64,000 nt of DNA from Unio delphinus (taxonomy: Eukaryota > Mollusca > Bivalvia > Unionida > Unionidae), in the NCBI GenBank assembly GCA_029339505.1, contig JAQISU010000070.1:783501-847500 (forward strand). The letters are read 5' to 3'. Below the pieces are notes generated by a model. It saw only the letters and a program-made list of their open reading frames with translations, had not been told where the DNA came from and searched no databases. The position numbers and the translations under genes were made by a program. Shown piece after piece: positions 51,950 to 62,840 of this stretch (the first letter of the stretch is position 1; each line of letters starts with the position of its first letter).

Positions 51950-52939
51950 AGGTAGGTGTGAAGAATGGCTCTCATTTCTAGGAGATGCATTTCACCGATG
52001 CATGGGTGGCATGGGGAATGAGTAAAATTTTCACTATTCAAAATCTATTATTTCACTTCCAAGAGACGCGTTTTACCGAGAGATGGGAGGTGTGGAGAAT
52101 GGCCCTTACCACTGTTGATTGGTGTGAAGAGCATCCACTTGCCAATGGTCACTGCAAAGTCCACTAACAACTGTGCCCCCAGCCTGAACAAAATGGCATC
52201 TGTATGGACTATATTTCTGGTTCTGTGGTTATTCAAGATATTCCTGCTGTGATCCACTTTCTGTCTTGCAGCTGTCTGAGTTAGCTTCAGACCATAATCT
52301 GGTGATCTAAAATGTCAGCACTGTGCAAGAAGGTCATCTGCAGAGGGCACTTGTAAAAGTGGCAGATACTGAGACTTACAGAATATTTACTGTATCACAC
52401 AGACAGATGGATAAATCTTACTGACCTTATCTTGAACTTCATGGCTCTAGTCTATGATAGGTCTCAATTTGTAACCAGAAGAGAGTCTGGATAAATTTCA
52501 TAGGGTTTTATTTTTATTGGACTATCTCCACCTCCTATTTTACAAGCAAATGCTCTTCTTTTGTAACATGTATGCTTCATATATTCATCATCTAGGGGAA
52601 TAACAAGTGTGTGGGGGGATGAGATCTTGAGTCCCTCCAAAATGACACTAATAACCTGACCATTATATGGAATGAGGTCAATAAAAGATGGGAAGGTCAA
52701 AATAGTGGTGCACACAATATCACCAGCAGTCTTTGGGGTTAGCAAATATTTATTGGCTGGCGCGAGGCTTGAGGGTAAAGAAACCTTATTTCCCACCCAC
52801 TCCAGCTTGCCAGGAAAAGTTAAAGGCACATGTCCATTTATAATGCTCAAAGGTTGTTGTTGTTGCTGAGAATTACTACTGCAGTCTTCCTGCAGAGGCT
52901 TTGCATGGAGAGCTTAAGAGACAATTCCTGTGTCATATA
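51950..52939 (-). pseudogene. Unrecognised decayed coding sequence, left part
   Basis: Minus-strand frames at 52464-52850 (128 codons; contains LTPKTAGDIVCTTILTFPSF and HTLVIPLDDEYMKHTCYKR) and 52048-52257 have protein-like composition, unlike the repeat shadows elsewhere. DNA transposon B separates them from similar minus-strand pieces at 55120-56888. I do not recognise the protein. A decayed mobile element is the likeliest class, but this is inference. Confidence 0.35.
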
Positions 52940-53027
52940 CCGTATTTTCCGGCCTATAAGTCGAGACTTTTTTACTTGAAAATTCAGTCTTCGTCTTATA
53001 CTCCGAATCGACTTATATATGGATTTT

Positions 53028-53276
53028 GTCATTGAAATTGCATCGACTTATATATGGATTACAGTATCCGGTATGCTATTAAAATTGCATCGACTTATAT
53101 ATGGATTACAGTATCCGGTATGCTATTAAAATTGCATCGACTTATATATGGATTACAGTATCCGGTATGCTATTAAAATTGCATCGACTTATATATGGAT
53201 TACAGTATCCGGTATGCTATTGAAATTGCATCGACTTATATATGGATTACAGTATCCGGTATGCTATTAAAATTGC
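53028..53276. repeat. 47-bp tandem repeat inside transposon B, about 5 units
   Basis: CATCGACTTATATATGGATT then ACAGTATCCGGTATGCTATT recurs every 47 bp from 53041. The CGACTTATATATGGA part also occurs in both subterminal regions. Confidence 0.95.
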
Positions 53277-53760
53277 TCTTTAATTGGCATAATCGAAAAC
53301 AGGTCACATAGATTTACAAATTCATGTTAAATTACTGTCAAAAAATTGTCATAAAATAATATGACTGCATTTATATTTGTAAGTTTTGTCATTATTTATT
53401 TTGCATTCTGTGTGTTTTTTCTTATTTCTCAAACATAAAATAAAAGAAAACAATTACCGGTAAAAACTTCACCGGGCCGCATAGCACACTTACGGTCTAT
53501 ACTCTATAGTGTACTGTACTAATTCAAAGCATATTGTTTGTTCCTTAAAAAAAAAAAAGATATGAAATAACTGATCCATTAATATTTGATTTTCCAGTAT
53601 AATGGTGGACACATGTGAGCAATTACCGGCATAGCTTTTTTATTGATCCAATTGATTCTACAAAGGGATGTAATCCATAGTAACTCGAGCGTTCTATGAT
53701 TATTTATAAAATAATGTAGATCATGCATTCTACTGAATCCCCCAAATCATATGTTTCTAA

Positions 53761-53806
53761 TTGTATTTGACAAAGTTTCTCAAATAAATTACCGTAGGTT
53801 TAAACT
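53761..53806. repeat. 46-bp direct repeat, left copy (pairs with 54737-54782)
   Basis: TTGTATTTGACAAAGTTTCT...GTAGGTTTAAACT occurs at both positions without visible change, enclosing about 930 bp of transposon B that includes the shared module. Confidence 0.93.
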
Positions 53807-54239
53807 ACACTAAAATCAGATATATAGATGGACTAACAGTACTCATAGATCATCAGTGATCCATGATTTTTAGTTTCGCAATTCAGTTTAAAGCAAATTG
53901 TAATGTCAACACTTCACCTATATTCATTCTTAACCAGCTGACGTTTCGGTGTCTCTCTTTGATTATACCGGTTGTTGATAAATTTGTATTTGGTTTCCAA
54001 CAACAATCAAGGCCAGTTGCCGCAATTGTTTCGACCTTGATATTGGCTTTAGCTACTGATACTGGTTACCATATTGCCGGTACCCCATTGTTCTTTATCA
54101 TTAATCCGCATCAATTACGCTACTCGTGTTTAATATCAATGGGATTAAGTACAACAATAAATGATGCCCACTTCCTTCTCTAGATCTAAATACATGTAAT
54201 GAATTTAGCCATGGGCATTGTTTTCATTGCTTTAGTACA

Positions 54240-54730
54240 GGTTAAAATACAACCAGTTCTGCCTGCTGTATTTATTAGAGTACATCAAAAGAACATGACA
54301 CAATAGCTGGGCTAGCTGGGCGGCAAGTTCAAAGGACTTTGACTAGCAGCTTGGGTGGGAAAAATGTCTGAATTCAGAGACAAAGATCCTGAGACGTACA
54401 TGTAGTTATTATAAGAATACACTTTAACTTCCATTATTTAATATACGAACAAGTACTATTTCATTATTCGTTACGCACACCCGTTACGTAATTTTTGTTA
54501 TTTTCTTTTCATTAAATTCAGTCACATAATGATCTGTGACAAAATTATTTAATATTTTACATCCGTGTGTGGATATTTTCGATGGAAATATTTGTATTAT
54601 GGATTCAATGTATGTTACAAGATTCGCTGGTGAGTACACGGTGTTGATACTCTTTTCATGCAATAGATTATACATGTATATATAAATTAGACATGTGTAT
54701 GTACCAATGCATGGTTCTCTGAATAAAGTA
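54240..54730. repeat. 0.5-kb module shared by DNA transposons A and B, copy in B (inverted)
   Basis: The reverse complement of this segment matches 36105-36605 almost throughout, with scattered substitutions and a few small indels. Confidence 0.9.
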
Positions 54731-55441
54731 CCGTAATTGTATTTGACAAAGTTTCTCAAATAAATTACCGTAGGTTTAAACTTTCAACTGGAAGGAATGA
54801 TCATAGCTCTTGTTGCAATGGATATTGCCGGTAATATGGAATATCATACGACGATACCATCAATATTCATGCAACCGGAAGTTACTACCGGTAGTATAAA
54901 ATACAAAGCCAAGTTATTGACCTGGCCTCGTCTTATACTCCGAATCAACTTATATATGGACGAAGGATGGAAAATTTACAAAATTGGTCAATTCGACTTA
55001 TACTCCGCATCGACCTATAGGCCAGAAAATACGGTACTTTCTCACCACCTCAATTCAGCCTATGAACAAAAATTGGGGAATAAAAATAATGGTAGTGCAG
55101 TTCCCTTGCATGTCGGGGTTTAGAGGATCACATGAGGGTCTATTTTTATCAGATCCAGGTAACAAGAGTCCATTAGGGAATTCGCTATCATGTAGTGAGC
55201 TGGTCTTTTGACTAGCCTGGACACAATGTTCCTGACCAAATTAGTCATGGTGTAAAACACTTCTCTGTCCATCCCTGAACAGAGTGAAGTATAGGTGTTC
55301 ACAGCAGTAATCTTATGTCTAGTTAAGGTACATCGGAACATGGGTATCAGTATGTGGTTTGTAGCATTGGGGTGATAAAAGTTGCAGGCAAATGACTCAC
55401 CAAAAAAAGGCCCTCAAATTACCAGAGTAACAAATTTTATC

Positions 55442-55517
55442 CAAGAGATGCTGCATTATGTCTGTATCAAAATCCTGAAGTATGCTGCATTATGTCTGTA
55501 TCAAAATCCTGAAGTAT
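55442..55517. repeat. Tandem duplication of about 37 bp
   Basis: ATGCTGCATTATGTCTGTAT followed by CAAAATCCTGAAGT occurs twice in succession. Confidence 0.93.
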
Positions 55518-55997
55518 TTAATGAAACAGGAAGAGATACCTTTCTGTAGCAAACTATGTTCAACATATTCATCAATATCCACATTATTGACCTTGTACAT
55601 TGTATTAGCTAATGGTGAAGGATGCATTCTGAAGGAGGCTAAATTCTGTACATCTCATAAATTGATGCCTTAAAACTGAACTCCATCCTTTCCATGCTTG
55701 GATTGGAATGTTCAGGTAAGTCTGTTTCATCCCCAATTGATCAAGGGTTGTCCTGCAATCTCTGTGTCCAAAGCTATGGCATTTTATATGGCGGTGATAA
55801 TGCTGTTTCACCACCATTTGTAATAATGGCTTTATGTGCTGGATGTGCTAGTAGGGATGGTTGAGTAAATTCATCATGGAGCATGGTCCAGCTGGGGAAT
55901 GTAGGTCAGGGATGGTTGGTTTGGTCAGACTGAAGACCCCAATTGCACTGCAGTGTGCCATATATTAGTATAATGGATATGGCCTGTCCATTAGGGC

Positions 55998-56292
55998 TGT
56001 CTGCTGGGTGAAGGCTACCACTACTGTAGAAACTATTGAACATCATATGGTATACCAGTCTGCTGTGTGAAGGCTACCACTGCTGTAGAAACTGTTGAAC
56101 ATCATATGGTATACCAGTCTGCTGTGTGAAGGCTACCACTACTGTAGACACTGTTGAACATCATATGGTATACCAGTCTGCTGGGTGAAAGCTACCACTG
56201 CTGTAGAAACTGTTGAACATCATATGGTATACCAGTCTGCTGAGTGAAGGCTACCACTACTGTAGAAACTGTTGAACATCAACAGTCTGAGA
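55998..56292. repeat. 59-bp tandem repeat, 5 units
   Basis: CTGCTGGGTGAAGGCTACCA recurs at 56001, 56060, 56119, 56178 and 56237 with few substitutions; the array lies within the decayed coding region. Confidence 0.96.
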
Positions 56293-58129
56293 TTATGAAA
56301 TCATATCAACCACAACTGTGCACTGAATCGATGGCTGGCTGGATAGGTTGGGGTATAGTGATGACACACAATTTTCAAAATCCAAAAAAGATAATCCTGC
56401 ATGCTTTGCTTCAATGGTACAAAGTCCAAGAATGGGTGGGGATGGGGACATATGCCCAAACTGGGTTTTAAAAATTCAAATTTCTTCTTTTTCAATCATT
56501 GACAACCTTGATGACTGAGCTTTTTGCAGTAGGTGTAGCATACAAAATTCCAATATAGCTTGAGTGGAATTATTTGTAGTAGCTTCAATGGGGTCTGATC
56601 TATTGATCATTTGGTATTGTTTTGGGTATCTTTACCACACTTATCAGCTTCCTTAAAACTCAAAAATAATTCCAAAGTTGGGTGGATGCCCAAGATTATG
56701 TGTACAAGATCTTCTGAACATGTCCTTTTCTCACAGCCTTTGATTTGCCTTTTCACTATGTTGGACCAAACATCTGCCCATAATGTATACATGCTACATG
56801 GGTGTGAGGAAGAACACTGCATTAAGGCATGTCTTCTGACTGTCCTGAAAGATGTTAAAGTGCATGCACTTTCACACTTGACAAACATCTCTGAAATGAA
56901 AGTAAGAAGAACAAATAAAACAAAAGTGCATGCAATACATATACAAACTGTTCAAGTAGTTGAACTCAAACTAATAGAAGACTTAAGAAGCATGATATAA
57001 ATACCAATCAGCATCAATACTGAACATTGAAAATATGAAAGAAAAATGAATAAATTCATAAGAAAAACACAAATGTTGATAAACCAGGAATATCAACCAT
57101 CTGACTTACTAAACCAATAAAAAAAAATATCAGTCTATAATTATGAAAAATTGATTCTCTAACACATTAATAAGAGTGAAAGCTTGAACTGATAAATATC
57201 TTGGACGAGCTGTCCAAGTAGTAGAAACAAGGGGAGTTAATCTGCGATTGTTACTTCCCTTTGTCATGAAGGACTAGATTTGGAGGTTGCACAGATTTAT
57301 TCCAAATGTCAATTAAATAATGTTATGTATATGACAAAGAAAACGATGTATGGTGAATATTTAACTTGGATCCCTGGACTAAAAGACCCATGAATATAAT
57401 ATCAAAGTCACCACAATGAAAATAGAAGGTGAGTTTTACATCAAACTCAAAACTTGTATGTATATGATGCTAGTGACTGCATTACTGAGTGCACTGTTTG
57501 TTAAAATATAGTAATACCAACCTATTTCTTTGTGACCACTATATATTAAGACTACTCAACAAAATCAACTCTGTTATTTAAGTACCATTTACTATGCAAA
57601 AGAGCAACATATACTCTGAAGTCAGACAACCTGCCAAATAAGGACACTTTTCACCAGTCAAATTAGTGCGTCCATTGGGTTGTACTGCTCCTATAAACAT
57701 CCGTTACTAATCTGAATTTTCAAATAAATAGATTTCACAAAAATAATTTAAATTAAATTCATCAATGAATAAACGTTTTTGTTACTAATATATAAAACAA
57801 TGTCTCTTAGTAAGTGAGGTACTTAAAAAGCAAACAAGAAACAAAAACATAAAAATATCTAGCACCAAAAGACCTTAAACTACACCTTTATCATGCTATT
57901 TCAAGCACATTGTTACAAAATGTCTACATAGATTAATGGATACAGTTAAACAGATCTATCACATTACAAACACAACAGATTCCAGCAATTTAAGTAGACT
58001 GCAAGTCAATGATACTTTTTCTGGTATCAAGCTGCAGCTGCCAGTGAAGTGAATTGCCAGTACAATTTCTTATAGGCAATTTACATCTCCATTTCTTAGT
58101 GAGGAATATATAAAGTCGTTATATTTATG

Positions 58130-58325
58130 ACAAAAAACTTTTTTTATATACAGTAATCATACGGATTTTTAGGTGTGCATACCTTTCTCTAAGTCCTCGT
58201 GAATTTGACTCGCATAGTCAAATACAGTAATCATGCTGATTTCTAGGTGTGTATACATTTCTCTAAGTCCTTGTGACATGGACATGTATAGTCAAATGCA
58301 ATAATCATGGTGATTTCTAGGTTTG
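58130..58325. repeat. 68-72-bp degenerate tandem repeat, about 2.8 units
   Basis: ACAGTAATCATACGGATTTT and CTTTCTCTAAGTCCTCGTGA recur with substantial divergence. Confidence 0.85.
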
Positions 58326-58452
58326 CATGACCTTTCTATAAATACTATGATTGGTCAATCTCATATCTATGTTTTGGGGGCAATCAGAATTCTGCAATTA
58401 TGAACCATATTTTGACTCCCTACATCTCCTTTAAGACTTTTACTCTGTTAAA

Positions 58453-58772
58453 TAGTCTGGATCAATTTCAAAGAACAAAGGCAGTATTACCACCTGTCAA
58501 ATTTCATCCTATCTTATAGTCTGGATCAATTTCAAAGAACAAAGGCAGTATTACCATCAGACAAATTTCATCCTATCTTATAGTCTGGATCAATTTCAAA
58601 GAACAAAAGCAGTATTACCACTTGACAAATTTCATCCTATCTTATAGTCTGGATCAATTTCAAAGAACAAAGGCAGTATAACCACCTGATAAATTTCATC
58701 CTATCTTATAGTCTGGATCAATTTCAAAGAACAAAGGCAGTATTACCACCTGACAAATTTCATCCTATCTTG
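58453..58772. repeat. 64-bp tandem repeat, 5 units
   Basis: TAGTCTGGATCAATTTCAAA recurs at 58453, 58517, 58581, 58645 and 58709. Confidence 0.96.
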
Positions 58773-58929
58773 TGCTATTTTGAGTGTGTAAAACAATTGG
58801 TTTAGATTTACTGTTATGAAACAAATTATGTATTATCACCTGAGAAATCACAGTAATAATCAAACTGACATGCCACAAAAACCAGTTGCCAAATTTAACA
58901 GTCAAATCAAATTGATACGGAGATTTGAA

Positions 58930-59095
58930 TGGCTGGTCTCAACTGGTGTAACACAATAGCATATGACTTTACTTTTTGATATTTTACCAACAGCTGGTCA
59001 CTGCTGGTGTAACACAGCATTGTGTAGGACCTACCTCACTTTCTATTTTACCAACAGCTGGTCAATGCTGGTGTAACACAGTATTGTATACAACT
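58930..59095. repeat. Degenerate tandem repeat of about 60-65 bp, about 2.5 units
   Basis: CAGCTGGTCACTGCTGGTGT and related phrases recur three times with GTAACACA and GACTTTACTT-type neighbours. Confidence 0.82.
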
Positions 59096-59332
59096 TTACT
59101 TGATCGATTGATTAATGCCATAGAAAAGGTTATATGCAAGATTATTTACAGCTGATAAAAGGTTCATTATAAAAGAACAATAATCTAATTAATTAAAAGC
59201 AAAATGGTGAGATGGTGAGGGTAACACATAAAGATTCCCAATCAGCAGGAAATATAAATGGTGTGTGTCAATGAATAATTAGATAAAGAAGACACCAGTT
59301 CCTGCTGATGCAGCATGATGCAATTTTGCCAT

Positions 59333-60770
59333 TTTATACCTCCAGTATCTGATGTCAGCATACGCTGGGACAATGATTTTATACCTCCAGTATCTGATGT
59401 CAGCATACGCTGGGACAATGATTTTATACCTCCAGTATCTGATGTCAGCATACACTGGGACAATGATTTTATACCTCCAGTATCTGATGTCAGCATACGC
59501 TGGGACAATGATTTTGTACCTCCAGTATCTGATGTCAGCATACGCTGGGACAATGATTTTGTACCTCTAGTATCTGATGTCAGCATACTCTGCGACAATG
59601 ATTTTATACCTCCAGTATCTGATGTCAGCATACGCTGGGACAATGATTTTATACCTCCAGTATCTGATGTCAGCATACGCTGGGACAATGATTTTATACC
59701 TCCAGTATCTGATGTCAGCATACGCTGGGACAATGATTTTGTACCTCCAGTATCTGATGTCAGCATACGCTGGGACAATGATTTTGTACCTCCAGTATCT
59801 GATGTCAGCATACGCTGGGACAATGATTTTGTACCTCCAATATCTGATGTCAGCATACACTGGGACAATGATTTTGTACCTCCAGTATCTGATGTCAGCA
59901 TACACTGGGACAATGATTTTATACCTCCAGTATCTGATGTCAGCATACGCTGGGACAATGATTTTATACCTCCAGTATCTGATGTCAGCATACGCTGGGA
60001 CAATGATTTTATACCTCCAGTATCTGATGTCAGCATACGCTGGGACAATGATTTTGTACCTCCAGTATCTGATGTCAGCATACGCTGGGACAATGATTTT
60101 GTACCTCCAGTATCTGATGTCAGCATACGCTGGGACAATGATTTTGTACCTCCAATATCTGATGTCAGCATACACTGGGACAATGATTTTGTACCTCCAG
60201 TATCTGATGTCAGCATACACTGGGACAATGATTTTATACCTCCAGTATCTGATGTCAGCATACGCTGGGACAATGATTTTATACCTCCAGTATCTGATGT
60301 CAGCATACGCTGGGACAATGATTTTATACCTCCAGTATCTAATGTCAGCATATGCTGGGACAATGATTTTGTACCTCCAGTATCTGATGTCAGCATACGC
60401 TGGGACAATGATTTTATACCTCCAGTATCTGATGTCAGCATACGCTGGGACAATGATTTTATACCTCCAGTATCTGATGTCAGCATACACTGGGACAATG
60501 ATTTTATACCTCCAGTATCTGATGTCAGCATACACTGGGACAATGATTTTATACCTCCAGTATCTGATGTCAGCATACGCTGGGACAATGATTTTATACC
60601 TCCAGTATCTGATGTCAGCATACGCTGGGACAATGATTTTATACCTCCAGTATCTGATGTCAGCATACGCTGGGACAATGATTTTATACCTCCAGTATCT
60701 GATGTCAGCATACGCTGGGACAATGATTTTATACCTCCAGTATCTGATGTCAGCATACGCTGGGACAATG
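59333..60770. repeat. 45-bp minisatellite, 32 units, open in several frames on both strands
   Basis: GATGTCAGCATACGCTGGGA then CAATGATTTTATACCTCCAG and TATCT recurs every 45 bp without indels. Plus frames at 59315-60838 (507 codons) and 59577-60797, and minus frames at 59242-60768 (508 codons) and 59567-60535, are all open. Variants are ATACC/GTACC and ACGC/ACAC. The rare CCAATATCT variant at 59837 and 60152 (315 bp apart, 7 units) with matching neighbours shows a block duplication. The array lies in an intron, 144 bp from an exon. Confidence 0.97.
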
Positions 60771-60913
60771 AGAAAGGTTTTTATGCTTTACATGTAGGTA
60801 AGTTTTTGGTCAAAAAAATATTAATCATTTTGCCATGACCCAAGTTTTACATCTAGTTTGGTGGGTATTATTTTTGTTACTTTGATGTATTTACTTTTCT
60901 TTCAGTTACTTAC

Positions 60914-60999
60914 CAATATAGCATAGCATTTGCCCAAGCCAACTCAAATGCTTTCCTCATCAGGTAGCCACCAAAGATCTTATTGTAAAGGTTTCTTTG
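60914..60999 (-). CDS. ACOT9-like: ACOT9-like acyl-CoA thioesterase, first exon seen (partial gene)
   Basis: Read on the minus strand, this 86-bp exon follows an acceptor ending TTTTATTCCAG and precedes a strong donor GTAAGTAAC. It encodes 28 residues, QRNLYNKIFGGYLMRKAFEL followed by AWANAMLY, plus two bases. The N-K/R-IFGG-LMRKA-ELAWA stretch is the signature start of the C-terminal hot-dog domain in ACOT9-type acyl-CoA thioesterases. Phase 0 at the left junction fits the family, in which a PQ/PQE precedes RN. The exon before it was searched for in 61.0-64.0 kb and not found, so the gene probably continues past the window. Three exons with consistent phases and no lesions favour a functional gene over a pseudogene. 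Confidence 0.92.
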
Positions 61000-61134
61000 C
61001 TGGAATAAAAGGTTTATGGTTAATTACTTAGTACAATCAAATTCCAACATGTCCCATATCAACCTTTATCACCTTTATTGTAATAAAAATTAATAAGCGT
61101 TAACAATAATGTTTTATAATGAAACAGATGTAAT

Positions 61135-61220
61135 ACAGTGGTCTCTCTCTTGTACGGATACCCCTTCTGCACAGGGAAAGTGGCCATATTAGATGGATGG
61201 AGTTTCCAGAGAGGGACTAT
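61135..61220. mobile_element. Short MITE-like remnant
   Basis: TACAGTGGTCTCTCTCTTGT...GGATACCCCTTCTGCACAGG and AAAGTGGCC are followed by GGAGTTTCCAGAGAGGGAC, which partly pairs with the left arm (GGTCTCTCTCTTG). Similar CAGTGG-starting, self-complementary remnants derive from TA-target DNA transposons. The second end is damaged, so the call is tentative. Confidence 0.4.
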
Positions 61221-61781
61221 ATTTGTGAGATGTATATGCATGTGTATATAGTGGGAAAGTTATAACATAAAGCGGTTAAAATCTTCATTTAAAAGTAGCA
61301 TTAATTATTAAAATGTTCTTCTTGTCCTAAAAACAGTGTTATTTCATGGTAACATAAATAAACAGGTTATTCTTAGGCATGAAATGTGAGTTGGGTTATG
61401 TTGGCATGTGCATTACAAAACTATTCAAAACCATTATTTCAATCTTGATACATACATTGTTTCGTATTTAGAATAATTCTATTTCTATTTACTCCATTTT
61501 CCCACTGCTACAGAATATTTTTCTATCTGCTATGGTGTTGTTTTTTTGAGTCTTCCCAAAATAAAATTTATCAGCATGTGAACTGTCCCTATTGTCCTCA
61601 AGTCAAATAACTTTTCCTTTTCCTTCAGGAGTATTATTTTTCCGTTGTTTAGGTGATGATATGTTAAAGTTTTGTAACAATTTATTCATATGTTGCTAAT
61701 TGTACAGTAGTGCGTTTTTATTCTGCAGATGAGACTTTTGTATAGAAAACGAAATTTCTTGTTTATCAAGGACCTGGAACA
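61221..61781. other. AT-rich interval, no gene seen
   Basis: Unique sequence without recognised exon or repeat. Confidence 0.5.
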
Positions 61782-61888
61782 TGTATTGTCACATGGATTT
61801 ATGGCATTTGTCTGGTACCCTGTTTTGTTCAAGTTAGTTTTGTCACATGGATTTACGGCATTTGTCTGGTACAATGTTTTGTTCAAGT
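61782..61888. repeat. Tandem duplication of about 54 bp
   Basis: GTCACATGGATTTATGGCAT then TTGTCTGGTACCCTGTTTTGTTCAAGTTA occurs twice with two or three substitutions. Confidence 0.93.
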
Positions 61889-62651
61889 TAGTTTTGTTCT
61901 GTGTGTTAATCCACAAAATCTATATTTAGCTATCTACGCTGACCATGTTATGATCTTGACAAATATGTCCGGTCGTAAGCATAAAACATTACTAACCCCC
62001 ATTACCTCAAAACATCGGCATTAATTATACTAACAATAGTGGTATATGTACTTTAGCTAACAATTCTTTGAGTAACAAAAATCTGATAGCCAGAAAAAGA
62101 CATTGGAAAAGATAAACAGATTACTTACCCTACAGTATCAATGAAATATTGGATCTGGATACATATTAATAATTCAATGTGGCTGATTGTGAGGAGTACA
62201 TTTTTCATTCTTAAACTAATATGTTGTTGGCTGGTCATGTTAGAGGGTGGCCTTTCTTGAAGGGTATTTTTTAATACAAACTTGTTGGTGCCAAGTTGTT
62301 CTGGACATAAAAAGTGGATGGCTACTGGTAGGGGTGTGTGTTTGTGTGTCGTTCATGAGTGACCACCATACTGAGAAATAAGTATTTTTAATTTTTAGAG
62401 GTGAGACATCCCGCATATGCTGTCACTGTATAAATACATATTTACTAGAAGTGAAATGTCAACCTTCTGCCATGTATCAATACATACATATGTCATGATA
62501 CACAATCAATGTTTCTGTACATATCAATAAATGTACAGAATATAACAAGTTACAACTATTAATAATACATGGATATTGAAGATAAAAAGTAATTTTTATA
62601 ATATAAGTATCACTTTCTATTGATTCTCCACTTTTTATATTGATGTGTTAA
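61889..62651. other. AT-rich interval, no gene seen
   Basis: A GTAAGTAA-type donor on the minus strand near 62137 is preceded by a short open stretch, but no acceptor-bounded exon or known protein was recognised. Confidence 0.45.
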
Positions 62652-62840
62652 TTGTAATTAGTCAAAACATTGTTTGTAATTAGTCAAAACATCGTTTGTA
62701 ATTAGTCAAAACATTGTTTATAATTAGTAAAAACATTGTATTTAGTCAAAACATTGTTTGTAATTAGTCAAAACATCGTCTGTAATTAGTCAAAACATCG
62801 TTTGTATTTAGTCAAAACGTCGTTTGTATTTAGTCAAAAC
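62652..62840. repeat. 22-bp tandem repeat, about 8-9 units
   Basis: GTAATTAGTCAAAACATTGT with TT/CG variants recurs; units vary between AATTAG and ATTTAG, and one unit is shortened to 18 bp. Confidence 0.93.

Larger units (their letters stand above)
52940..55034. mobile_element. Non-autonomous TA-flanked DNA transposon B, 2,095 bp
   Basis: The left end CCGTATTTTCCGGCCTATAA and the right end, read on the minus strand, CCGTATTTTCTGGCCTATAG agree at 18 of 20 positions and continue as GTCGA. Both are flanked by TA. Subterminal copies of TTATACTCCGAATCGACTTA occur at the left (about 52996) and, in direct orientation, at the right (about 54933), plus a further ATTCGACTTATACTCCG near 54992. A 47-bp tandem array containing ATCGACTTATATATGGATTA lies at 53028-53276. 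CCGG-type motifs (ACCGGTA, GCCGGTA) recur across the element. No transposase is present; the 106-codon frame at 53863-54183 is unrecognised. Terminal sequence and TA target suggest the Tc1/mariner-pogo superfamily (inference). Confidence 0.88.
55035..56950 (-). pseudogene. Unrecognised decayed coding sequence, right part
   Basis: Minus-strand frames at 55120-55341 (contains FYTMTNLVRNIVSRLVKRP), 55605-55817 and 56607-56888 (contains MYTLWADVWSNIVKRQIKG) look protein-like and share strand with the left part at 52048-52850. Stops and frame changes interrupt them, and a 59-bp tandem array sits between two of them. No family was recognised. Confidence 0.35.
50098..60913 (-). other. Intron of the ACOT9-like gene, 10.8 kb, with nested repeats and a DNA transposon
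   Basis: It is bounded by a GTAAGT donor (minus strand, from 60913) and an AG acceptor (50099-50098). It contains DNA transposon B, at least eight tandem arrays including a 32-unit 45-bp array 144 bp from the donor, and minus-strand coding relics. The stretches 50560-51410 and 56900-58130 are AT-rich and held nothing I could recognise. Confidence 0.82.

Noticed and set aside
59242..60838. Overlapping 507- and 508-residue proteins on opposite strands
   Set aside because: All four open frames come from one 45-bp repeat without indels, inside an intron of a real gene.
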